The notes beneath the pieces are model-generated. The model was not told the origin of the DNA. It saw only the letters and a program-made list of their open reading frames with translations, and did no database searches. From Pseudomonas aylmerensis (GTDB lineage Bacteria; Pseudomonadota; Gammaproteobacteria; Pseudomonadales; Pseudomonadaceae), in assembly GCF_001702265.1 (NCBI RefSeq), contig NZ_MAUE01000017.1, positions 1-64,000 on the forward strand: 64,000 nt of DNA, in the 5' to 3' direction. Shown piece by piece: positions 57,403-64,000 of the stretch (position 1 is its first letter; every line of letters starts with the position of its first letter). A program made the translations under genes and the position numbers.

Positions 57403-57423
57403 TGATAAAAACAACTTTTATCA
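57403..57423. promoter_or_regulatory. Perfect palindrome in the lldD/LysR divergent gap
   Basis: TGATAAAA, five bases, then TTTTATCA: eight-base perfect arms, centred 38 bp before the LysR start and 63 bp before the lldD-like start. It has the A/T-rich dyad form and position of a LysR-type binding site. Binding is inferred. Confidence 0.75.
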
Positions 57424-57451
57424 CTGGCATCCAGTCGCAAAGGGAATACCG

Positions 57452-58348
57452 ATGAACCTCAGAACACTGCGCGCCTTTGTCGAAGTGGTCCGCCAGGGCG
57501 GTTTCTCCCAGGCGGCCGAGGTGGTCTCCCTGACCCAGTCCACCGTGAGCAAGGCGGTCAAGACCCTGGAGGACGAACTGGGCACGCCGCTGCTCAACCG
57601 CCTGGGCCACCGCAACGAACTCACCGCCGCCGGCGAAATCGCCTATCGCCGGGCCCTGGTGCTGCTCGCCGAACGCAACGACCTGGTGGCCGAGATCAAC
57701 GACCTGCGCGGCCTCAAGCGCGGTGTATTGCGCATTGGCCTGCCACCGGTGGGCTGCGGCGTGCTGTTCGCGACCATGTTCGCCACCTACCGCAGCCGCT
57801 ACCCGGACATCGACATCGAACTCACCGAATACGGCAGCAAACGCCTGCGCGAATGCCTGGAAGCGGGGGAGGTCGACCTCGCCGCCTTGCTGCTGCCGGT
57901 GGATGAAGCGTTCGACTACCAGCCCGTGCGCAATGAACCGCTGATGGCGGTGTTGCCCATCAGCCACCCGCTGGCGCGGCGCTCACGCATCGACTTTACC
58001 GACCTCGCCGATTCACCGTTCATCCTCTTCGAAGCCGGCTTCGCCCTCAACGCCAAGATCCTCGCCGCCTGCGAGCGCAAAGGCGTCACGCCGCGGGTCA
58101 CCGCACGCAGCGGGCAGATCGACTTCATCGTCGACCTGGTCGCCGCCGGCCTCGGCGTCGCCTTCCTGCCGCGTATGCTGGCGCACAAACACCAACACCC
58201 CGGCATCGCCCTGATCCCCCTGGACGAACCCCACACCGACTGGCACATCGCCCTGGCCTGGCGCACCAACGCCCACCTGCCACCGGCAGCCCTGGCCTGG
58301 CTGGAACTGGCAAAGGAGCACCGGCTCGCAACCGGTCATCCGGTTTAA
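57452..58348 (+). CDS. LysR-family transcriptional regulator
   Basis: A 298-residue LTTR: winged HTH at residues 1-60 ([38 protein letters not shown]) and a periplasmic-binding-protein-like effector domain from about 90 ([16 protein letters not shown]). RBS AAAGGGAATACCG precedes ATG 57452. Divergent placement relative to the lldD-like gene makes that gene its obvious target. The sequence downstream (58349-58408) leads into the tRNA. Confidence 0.93.
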   Translation: MNLRTLRAFVEVVRQGGFSQAAEVVSLTQSTVSKAVKTLEDELGTPLLNRLGHRNELTAAGEIAYRRALVLLAERNDLVAEINDLRGLKRGVLRIGLPPVGCGVLFATMFATYRSRYPDIDIELTEYGSKRLRECLEAGEVDLAALLLPVDEAFDYQPVRNEPLMAVLPISHPLARRSRIDFTDLADSPFILFEAGFALNAKILAACERKGVTPRVTARSGQIDFIVDLVAAGLGVAFLPRMLAHKHQHPGIALIPLDEPHTDWHIALAWRTNAHLPPAALAWLELAKEHRLATGHPV

Positions 58349-58408
58349 TCACTTGAAATACCAGAGAAAGCTTGACTTCTCCTTTTCAATCAGTAACATA
58401 CGGCGCAT

Positions 58409-58484
58409 TCCGCGATAGCTCAGTTGGTAGAGCAAATGACTGTTAATCATTGGGTCCCTGGTTCGAGTCCAGGTCGTGGAGCCA
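58409..58484 (+). tRNA. tRNA-Asn (anticodon GTT)
   Basis: A 76-nt cloverleaf: acceptor stem TCCGCGA/TCGTGGA (one G-T pair), D-loop AGCTCAGTTGGTAGAGC, anticodon loop CTGTTAA with GTT, T-arm CCTGGTTCGAGTCCAGG, and encoded GCCA end. A ParA remnant downstream suggests its 3' end is or was an integration site. Confidence 0.97.
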
Positions 58485-58493
58485 GACATTGAG

Positions 58494-58523
58494 AAAAGCC
58501 TGCAGAGATGCAGGCTTTTTTTT
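58494..58523 (+). terminator. Rho-independent terminator after tRNA-Asn
   Basis: Stem AAAAGCCTGCA/TGCAGGCTTTT with a GAGA loop running into eight T, ten bases after the tRNA. Confidence 0.93.
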
Positions 58524-58608
58524 GCCTTGGATTTTTCCGGGGTGATCAAAGCGCACAGCGTGGCCAGCATGAAGCCGTCTCAAATCTTACGATTCAGAGG
58601 GAAGCTCC

Positions 58609-58947
58609 ATGAAAGTCGCTGCAGTCGTTTCAACCAAAGGCGGGCCGGGTAAGACCACGGTTGGCGCCAATTTAGGTGCGTCCTGCGCCGATGCAGGTCT
58701 TCGAACCCTACTTATTGATCTTGATAACCAGCCATCGCTGTCGTCGTTCTACGCGCTATCGCATGAAGCGCCAGGGGGCACCTATCAACTGATCGCGAAT
58801 AATGAGACCCGGGCCGACCAGATCATCTCCCAAACCTGCATTCCCAATCTCTCGCTGATTCACTCCAATGATCCTTTCAACCGGTTGAGCAATCTGAATC
58901 GCCCTGGCAGTTCCAACATCTACCTTCAGTACGAGCGACAAAGCTGA
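58609..58947 (+). pseudogene. Truncated ICE-type ParA/Soj ATPase
   Basis: 112 residues, against about 260-290 for a full ParA. It keeps the Walker A box STKGGPGKTT (residues 8-17), GANLGASCADAGLRTLLIDL and LIHSNDPFNRLSNL, all typical of the ParA encoded at one end of tRNA-integrating conjugative elements. After residue about 95 the family sequence stops and an unrelated tail (SSNIYLQYERQS) leads to a stop, so Walker B-distal and C-terminal regions are missing. RBS AGGGAAGCTCC is intact. It is most likely the remnant of an excised or decayed element; a small functional peptide is not excluded. Confidence 0.85.
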
Positions 58948-58985
58948 ACAGCTTCTCTGCCGGGATGGAGAAATTTGGCAGGGGT

Positions 58986-59213
58986 TTAACTGATCAGTGC
59001 CTCATATTCTCGCGTGGCCATTTCCTTTGAAAGTTCGCGCAAAAATTCCGCCTCGCTTTGCAGCAGCGTGACGATATTTAGGACATTACTGGCTTCAGCC
59101 GCGGTCAACTTGCGCAATAGACTCAGCAAGTCAACGGCGCAAGCTTCGTTAACGGAGGCGGACTCTATCAGCCTTAGTTGCCGTCTTTGAATCTCGTGCA
59201 AAGGATCCATCAT
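58986..59213 (-). CDS. Small hypothetical protein
   Basis: 75 residues (MMDPLHEIQRRQLRLIESAS), highly helical and acidic, with leucines in heptad-like spacing (DLLSLLRKLTAAEASNVLNI) suggesting a coiled-coil or helical bundle. No family is recognised. A purine-rich AAGGCTTGA lies before the double ATG. It lies between the ParA fragment and the signalling cassette and could be cargo of the former element. Coding status is moderately supported: a complete frame with plausible composition but no homology. Confidence 0.55.
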   Translation of the reverse strand: MMDPLHEIQRRQLRLIESASVNEACAVDLLSLLRKLTAAEASNVLNIVTLLQSEAEFLRELSKEMATREYEALIS

Positions 59214-59276
59214 TCAAGCCTTGGGAGTGGTTGAGTTGTCTTTAGCTGACAAGACCGATTTTCGGAGGGGAGGGCG

Positions 59277-59306
59277 GTGAATTAAATCAGACTGCTCTTA
59301 ATTCAC
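59277..59306. repeat. Inverted repeat downstream of the hybrid kinase
   Basis: GTGAATTAA (59277-59285) and TTAATTCAC (59298-59306) are perfect nine-base arms around a 12-base loop, ending 11 bp before the kinase stop. There is no T-run on either strand, so it is not an ordinary terminator. The region 59214-59317 holds nothing else. Confidence 0.7.
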
Positions 59307-59317
59307 AGACCAGAATC

Positions 59318-61735
59318 TCAATCTGCCGGAGGGGAGGCGGGCGGGTCGAAAACGGGGTGACTGAAGCTGGTGGAGCGAAACCCAAGAAGCAGTTCCTGTA
59401 AGGTCGTGGCGTAGGTTGGGTCGCTCCACGGCGTGGCAGTCCTGAGAAGGGCCTCCAGCTGTCCCGCTTGGCGGGCCACATCTGGCCATTCGACACTGAG
59501 TGCTGCGCCGTGAAGACGGTGGGCTGCGTGGAGGGCCGGTTCCAGATTGCGCAGAACCATCCCTTCAAGCAGCGCCAGTAGATCCCGTTCCAATGCTTCA
59601 AGGATCTGCTGGTGGCCCACAGGTTGCCGTTGGGCGAAGGGGTGTGGCAGTAACGTCAGGGTCACGCCGCACCATAACTCGATTGCATCCTGCAACTTGC
59701 CAAGGCTGATCGGCTTGCTGAGGATGCCATCCATGCCGGCATCAAAGCACCGGGCGACATGCTGGTTGCCCGTAGAGGCGGAGATCGCAATGATGGGGCA
59801 GCGCGTTTGCGCGGCATCCTGTTCGATCATGCGGAACAGGCGCGTCAGCGAGTAGCCGTCCTGGTCCGGCAGGTCACAGTCCATCAAGATCAGGTCATAG
59901 GTGCCTTGTTCGAAGCAATCCACGGCCTGGGCGCCGTCCCTGGCGATCACCGGCGTGCAGCCGAAGCCCTCGATCTGTGCCTGCAATACCGCCTGGTTGG
60001 CGACGGTGTCCTCCACGACCAGAATGCGCAAGGCCTTTGGTGCGGATGCCTCTGACCGGATCGTGGCGGGGAGCACGGTTTCAGCCTCCGTCGCGTCGGG
60101 CGGCGCCAACTCTGCGGTCATCGACAGTTCAAAGCGCGTTCCCTTTCCTTGCGAACTGTCCAGTGTGAGGGTACCACCCATAAGTTTGAGCAGGTCGCGA
60201 CAGATGACCAGCCCCAGGCCGGTGCCACCTGAGCGCTTATAGGATTGTGCTGCCTGGCTGTAAGGCTGGAACAGGCGCACCTGGCTTTCCGGGCTCAGGC
60301 CGATACCGGTATCGGTGACGGTCAATCGCAGCTGCTTGTCGCGCGACGAAGGCAGGTCACTGATCGCATAAGCAACTTCCACGCCGCCGATTTCGGTGAA
60401 CTTGATGGCATTGGACAGCAGATTGTGCAGCACCTGGCCAAGGCGGGTACTGTCGAGCATCAAGAGTGGCAGGTGGGATTCGCCATTGACGCTGATCGAT
60501 AAATGCTTCTCCCGGGCCCGCAAGCGATGCAGGTCAACGACGTTATGCACCAGGGTGCCGATGTTCATCGGCTCATATTCAAGCTTGACTTGCCCCGCAT
60601 CAAGCTTGGAAATATCCAGTACGTCATTGAGCAACCTCAGTAACGACTGTGCGCCATGGTTGGCTAGGTCGGCAAAGTGCTGTTGTTGCTTGTCCAACGG
60701 CGTGTTGCACAACAGTTCGACGGCAGCCACCACCGCGTTCATAGGCGAGCGTATTTCATGGCTCATGACTGCCAGGAACATCGCCTTTTCCCGCTCATTT
60801 CGCTCGGCGCGCTGACGCATCCGCTGGGTTTGGTAAATTGTGATGAGCAATAGCAATACCACCAGGACAACTAACGCGATCTCATGAGGGTAGTGGGACA
60901 TAACTTCCTTCAGCGGCAGGTCCTGCGTGGCATGTTCGAGCAGCCAATTGGCGTGCAAAGCGCGAACTTCGTCAGGGGTGACCGAGTCGAGCGTCTTCTG
61001 AATGATTGAGTGCAGTAAAGGCTCATCTTTTAGAGTGCTCATGCCAATTTGCGAGGCCATACCGGTGATCACTCCGGATATCTGCAACTGGCCCTGGAAC
61101 TGTCGATACAGATATGGCAGCAGATAGGCTTCGGTGGCAACCGCAGCATCAGCAGTCCCTTCTGCAACTTGCTGCAGCATGGTCAGGGCGCTGCCGCCGA
61201 TGATCAATTTCGCCCCAGGTGCCTTCGTCGCGAGGAAATCACTGTAGCGATCGAAGAACGGCAGAGTCACGGTCAGCCCGTCCAGCTGTTCGGCCTCGAA
61301 AAGAGGCCGGCTTCCGATGCGGGTGACGATAATCGTGGTGGTATTTAAATAGGCTGAAGTCAGCAGCAGCCGGGGGTCTTTACCACCTGGTCCATTAAGC
61401 CTGATGGTGGAGATAAGGTTCGCCTGACCGGTTATCAACAGCTCTATGCGCTCCTGGATTGAGTGGGCGGAAACATAGTCGATCTTCATGCCGGTCTTTT
61501 GGGAAATCAGCTGCAGGTATTCAGCCGACAACCCCTTGAGTCGGTCGTTCTCCACGTATTCGATTGGCGAAAGGTTGCCGACGACGGCAACTCGCAATAC
61601 CGGGTGGCGTAGGATCCAGGCGCGCTCTTCATCGCTTAGATCCGGCCTGGGAGGCAGCACGCCGGCGCTTGCCGATGTTGCTGCCAGCAGCAGGCACAGG
61701 CTGGCGATCCAACGAACGCGGCTCCTGATCATCAT
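59318..61735 (-). CDS. BvgS/EvgS-like hybrid sensor histidine kinase
   Basis: An 805-residue unorthodox kinase. It has a signal peptide or N-terminal anchor (WIASLCLLLAATSASA), a periplasmic solute-binding (SBP_bac_3) sensor up to about residue 270, and a membrane helix (IALVVLVVLLLLITIY). Then come HisKA with His326 (VMSHEIRSPMN), HATPase (TDTGIGLS, GTGLGLVICRDLLKL), a receiver with Asp619 (LILMDCDLPDQDG) and a C-terminal Hpt with His739 (HRLHGAA). A full His-Asp-His relay is therefore present. It starts two bases after the response regulator gene, which is its evident partner. There is a single periplasmic module rather than the two of BvgS, as in RocS1. Confidence 0.95.
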   Translation of the reverse strand: MMIRSRVRWIASLCLLLAATSASAGVLPPRPDLSDEERAWILRHPVLRVAVVGNLSPIEYVENDRLKGLSAEYLQLISQKTGMKIDYVSAHSIQERIELLITGQANLISTIRLNGPGGKDPRLLLTSAYLNTTTIIVTRIGSRPLFEAEQLDGLTVTLPFFDRYSDFLATKAPGAKLIIGGSALTMLQQVAEGTADAAVATEAYLLPYLYRQFQGQLQISGVITGMASQIGMSTLKDEPLLHSIIQKTLDSVTPDEVRALHANWLLEHATQDLPLKEVMSHYPHEIALVVLVVLLLLITIYQTQRMRQRAERNEREKAMFLAVMSHEIRSPMNAVVAAVELLCNTPLDKQQQHFADLANHGAQSLLRLLNDVLDISKLDAGQVKLEYEPMNIGTLVHNVVDLHRLRAREKHLSISVNGESHLPLLMLDSTRLGQVLHNLLSNAIKFTEIGGVEVAYAISDLPSSRDKQLRLTVTDTGIGLSPESQVRLFQPYSQAAQSYKRSGGTGLGLVICRDLLKLMGGTLTLDSSQGKGTRFELSMTAELAPPDATEAETVLPATIRSEASAPKALRILVVEDTVANQAVLQAQIEGFGCTPVIARDGAQAVDCFEQGTYDLILMDCDLPDQDGYSLTRLFRMIEQDAAQTRCPIIAISASTGNQHVARCFDAGMDGILSKPISLGKLQDAIELWCGVTLTLLPHPFAQRQPVGHQQILEALERDLLALLEGMVLRNLEPALHAAHRLHGAALSVEWPDVARQAGQLEALLRTATPWSDPTYATTLQELLLGFRSTSFSHPVFDPPASPPAD

Positions 61736-61737
61736 GG

Positions 61738-62397
61738 CTAGTCCAGGGTTTTCATGATCTTGAACAAGCCGTTATTAGAGGTGACCCCAAGCTTGCGAAA
61801 AGCCATGGCCTTCTGCGTACTGATGGTCTTGATGCTGCGATTGAACTTCTCGGCGATCTCCGTCACCGTCATGCCTTCCAGATAGCAGCGGATCACTTCC
61901 TGCTCCCGAGCCGACAATGCCGCTCGCTGCAAAGCGTTGTCACTGATCGGCGTTTGCTCTGATTCACCGGACCTGGCTGCGTCTGCCACTTGGTAAGACA
62001 TGTCGGCACTCAGATAGATGGCGCCCGAGGCAACGGTACGAATCGCCTTCACCAGGCTTCCCAGCCCTTCATCTTTACCTACAAAGCCTCGCGCGCCGAC
62101 ACGCAAGGCAAGCGACACGGTGGCCGACTCGTGATGGCTCGACAGCACCAGGATACGACAGTCAGGGAAGCGGCTTCGCAAGGCGCGAATTAGGGAGACG
62201 CCGTCCAGTTCATCCCGTCCCAGAGCAAAGTCCAGCAGCAAGACGTTGGCAGGTATTGTCGCCATGCCGCGTATCAATTCACGGCTGGTTTCATATACGC
62301 CAACAATCTCGATGGATGACTCTTCGACGAGGTGGCTGACAAGGCCGTGGCGTACCACTGCATGATCATCAAGGATCGCTATGCGTATGGTTTTCAT
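61738..62397 (-). CDS. Response regulator, NarL/FixJ-type (RocA1/EvgA-like)
   Basis: A 219-residue regulator: receiver domain with Asp10-Asp11 and phospho-acceptor Asp56 (VLLLDFAL), and a C-terminal LuxR-type HTH (LSAREQEVIRCYLEGMTVTEIA, SIKTISTQKAMAFRKLGV). ATG 62397 was chosen by alignment to the receiver fold; a TTG three codons upstream is possible, and the RBS is weak in both cases. It is coupled to the downstream kinase gene. By analogy to RocA1 it could control fimbriae or biofilm genes, but no target is visible here. Confidence 0.94.
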   Translation of the reverse strand: MKTIRIAILDDHAVVRHGLVSHLVEESSIEIVGVYETSRELIRGMATIPANVLLLDFALGRDELDGVSLIRALRSRFPDCRILVLSSHHESATVSLALRVGARGFVGKDEGLGSLVKAIRTVASGAIYLSADMSYQVADAARSGESEQTPISDNALQRAALSAREQEVIRCYLEGMTVTEIAEKFNRSIKTISTQKAMAFRKLGVTSNNGLFKIMKTLD

Positions 62398-62557
62398 GGT
62401 TGCCAATGGACACTCGAAAGTAGCCGGGTAACTAATCGATTAAAGACCATCTATCAACTCGTCTCCAGCAAAGGTATAAATATCGTTGAACCGTACCGTG
62501 ATAGTGTCCGGCACGCGCGCGGTGACGTTTACAGGTTCAATGGACGCGAACGCATTC

Positions 62558-63862
62558 CTATGCGGTGATCATGCTCAGGAAGACATCGCTCTCCATGGGC
62601 CGGGCCAGGGCGAAGCCCTGCCCGGTGTTGCAGCCCAGCTTGCTCAGCAACTCGATAGTCTCGGTATCTTCAATACCCTCGGTGATCAGGTTGATATTGA
62701 ATAACTGGGCCAGACCGACGATACCCGAGATGATTTCCGACGATTGCGCGAACTGGCCCACCGCACGCACCAAGGCACCGTCAATCTTCATCTCATCGAA
62801 TGGCATTCGTGACAGCAGGGACAGCGTCGCGGCGCCGGCACCGAAGTCGTCCAGGGACACCGGAAAGCCTTTGGCGCGCAAAGCAGTGATCGAGGCTGAG
62901 AGGGCCAGCTCGCTATCGGGCGCCAGGTCTTCGGTCAGCTCGATTTTGAGACGTTTACAGGGCAACCCCGCCCGATGCATTTTTTGCGCAAGCCGTGTGG
63001 CCAGGCCATAGGCGCAGAGCGTTCGCGCTGAAGCGTTAATGGCGATGGGGATTTCAATGCCTGCACGGCTCAACTTACCCAGGGTGTCGATCACGGTCTT
63101 CTCGATAAAGCTGAACAACAATAGATCCAGCCCGAGCTGATTGATTATCGGGATCAGGACCGAGGGTGGCACATCCCCATGACGTGGGTGGTGCCAGCGG
63201 ATCAGGGCTTCCGCGCCGACGATCGTTCGTGTCGCCAGGTCGTATTGGGGCTGGTAGACCACCCTTAATCCTTCGCCGGTAGCGAGGGCTGCTACCACCT
63301 CATCGTCATTCAGCAGTTGCTCCAGTTTTTCCTCGTGTGGACTGCGCGGCGACGGATGAGCGGTATGTGCCAGTTGACTGATTACCGCCAGGAATTGCTC
63401 GGGTTGTTGCTCCACAGCAATCTCTACCCGAATACCTGAAGCCCTGGCCAGGCGTGCATGGGAAGCCAGGGCTGCCTTCGAGACGCCATTAAGGGTGTGG
63501 GTCCAGCCCTGCTCAACACCAGCGGTCAGTAAACCGGGGGTGAGCGCAAGCTCGGATTGTTGCTGGGCGGTCCAGACGATATGCGGAATGCTGCAAAGCA
63601 GCCCGGAAGCATTCAGGTCGCTGACACAGCACGGCAGCATCAAGCTGTCGACATGGTCGGCGTGAACCTGCGCGACGATGATGTCGACAGGCTGCTTGCG
63701 CAAGCGTGTCATTAACTCGCTCAACGAATCGATGTGTTCGATATGAAAAAGGGGGCTCCCGTTGAGCTGCGTGGCTACGCGATGGGCGTACTGCTCGTCA
63801 CTGGCCAGGATGACCAGGCTTTGCAGGGCGCGCTCGGAGGGAACGATGACTTGGGCTGCCAT
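62558..63862 (-). CDS. EAL-domain phosphodiesterase with degenerate receiver (RocR-like)
   Basis: A 434-residue protein. The N-terminal 120 residues have a receiver-like pattern (SLVILASDEQYAHRVA) but the phospho-acceptor aspartate is replaced (DIIVAQVH), so it is not a standard phosphorylatable receiver. The EAL domain (about 195-430) keeps Glu218 (EALIRWHH), Asp338-Asp339 (DDFGAG), NASARTL and KIDGALV, consistent with active c-di-GMP hydrolysis. Start ATG 63862 has a weak RBS; a TTG at 63904 is an alternative. It is 160 bp upstream of the response regulator on the same strand, forming a Roc/Sad-like cassette. No feature is recognised in 63863-64000, its upstream region. Confidence 0.9.
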   Translation of the reverse strand: MAAQVIVPSERALQSLVILASDEQYAHRVATQLNGSPLFHIEHIDSLSELMTRLRKQPVDIIVAQVHADHVDSLMLPCCVSDLNASGLLCSIPHIVWTAQQQSELALTPGLLTAGVEQGWTHTLNGVSKAALASHARLARASGIRVEIAVEQQPEQFLAVISQLAHTAHPSPRSPHEEKLEQLLNDDEVVAALATGEGLRVVYQPQYDLATRTIVGAEALIRWHHPRHGDVPPSVLIPIINQLGLDLLLFSFIEKTVIDTLGKLSRAGIEIPIAINASARTLCAYGLATRLAQKMHRAGLPCKRLKIELTEDLAPDSELALSASITALRAKGFPVSLDDFGAGAATLSLLSRMPFDEMKIDGALVRAVGQFAQSSEIISGIVGLAQLFNINLITEGIEDTETIELLSKLGCNTGQGFALARPMESDVFLSMITA

Positions 63863-64000
63863 CTGTTGATGCTCGGTGGTTGTAGTGAGGCCACATTTGA
63901 GCAAAGGCGGTGTGAGAGAAATATAAGACTGGGACTAAATCGTGGCTGAACCCTGTCCGGGTTCCGGTCTGCGCTGATCCGAAATTTAAGAGCAGTCCGA

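Overview
The window is from a Pseudomonas, most likely of the fluorescens group. The evidence is the overall high GC content, three families of Pseudomonas-type REP palindromes, the N-acetylglutaminylglutamine amide (NAGGN) osmolyte genes, a CsrA/RsmA regulator, a Roc/Sad-like signalling cassette and an insecticidal toxin complex (Tc) locus typical of soil and plant pseudomonads. All calls come from reading the sequence; no database search was run.

Layout. 1-1990: a complete IS3-family element inserted into a tandem array of 181-bp units, each carrying a pair of inverted REP sequences. 2251-6318: an LTA-synthase-type phosphoglycerol transferase, a 50-residue hydrophobic protein, a short-chain dehydrogenase, a CsrA paralogue and YheU. 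6379-11655 (minus): the NAGGN module (amidotransferase, synthetase, M42 peptidase), with a REP palindrome and an 18-bp minisatellite between the last two genes. 11967-16802: a 1611-residue protein with leucine-rich repeats and a NEL-type E3 ubiquitin ligase region. 16811-25797: mostly housekeeping genes (mnmC, polyphosphate:AMP phosphotransferase, a thiolase, an EamA exporter, fumC, a DUF2059 protein, bolA).

25956-40647 is a Tc toxin locus. The A subunit is split into TcaA-like and TcaB-like proteins, the B subunit is translationally coupled to TcaB, and the RHS/TccC-type C subunit lies on the opposite strand, converging on B, with an unassigned toxin tail of about 240 residues. The locus sits between bolA and trhO and looks like an insertion there. 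40933-48646: trhO, a DsbA/FrnE-like protein, an ABC half-transporter, a GGDEF-EAL protein, a TenA/PqqC-like protein and a second diguanylate cyclase.

48973-58348 is a catabolic region. An MFS permease, acyl-CoA dehydrogenase and IclR regulator (minus) face enoyl-CoA hydratase, 3-hydroxyacyl-CoA dehydrogenase and a CaiB-type CoA-transferase (plus). Two near-identical palindromes in the divergent gap look like IclR operators. It is followed by an lldD-type 2-hydroxyacid dehydrogenase and a divergent LysR regulator with a perfect palindrome between them. 58409-59213: tRNA-Asn(GTT), then a truncated ICE-type ParA and a small unknown gene, probably remains of an integrated element. 59318-63862: a three-gene minus-strand signalling cassette (EAL protein with degenerate receiver, LuxR-type response regulator, BvgS-like hybrid kinase) resembling RocR-RocA1-RocS1 (SadRAS).

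Three lines of biology stand out: effectors aimed at eukaryotic hosts (Tc complex, NEL ligase), c-di-GMP signalling (two GGDEF proteins, two EAL domains), and genome plasticity driven by REP sequences, an IS and a tRNA-associated remnant.
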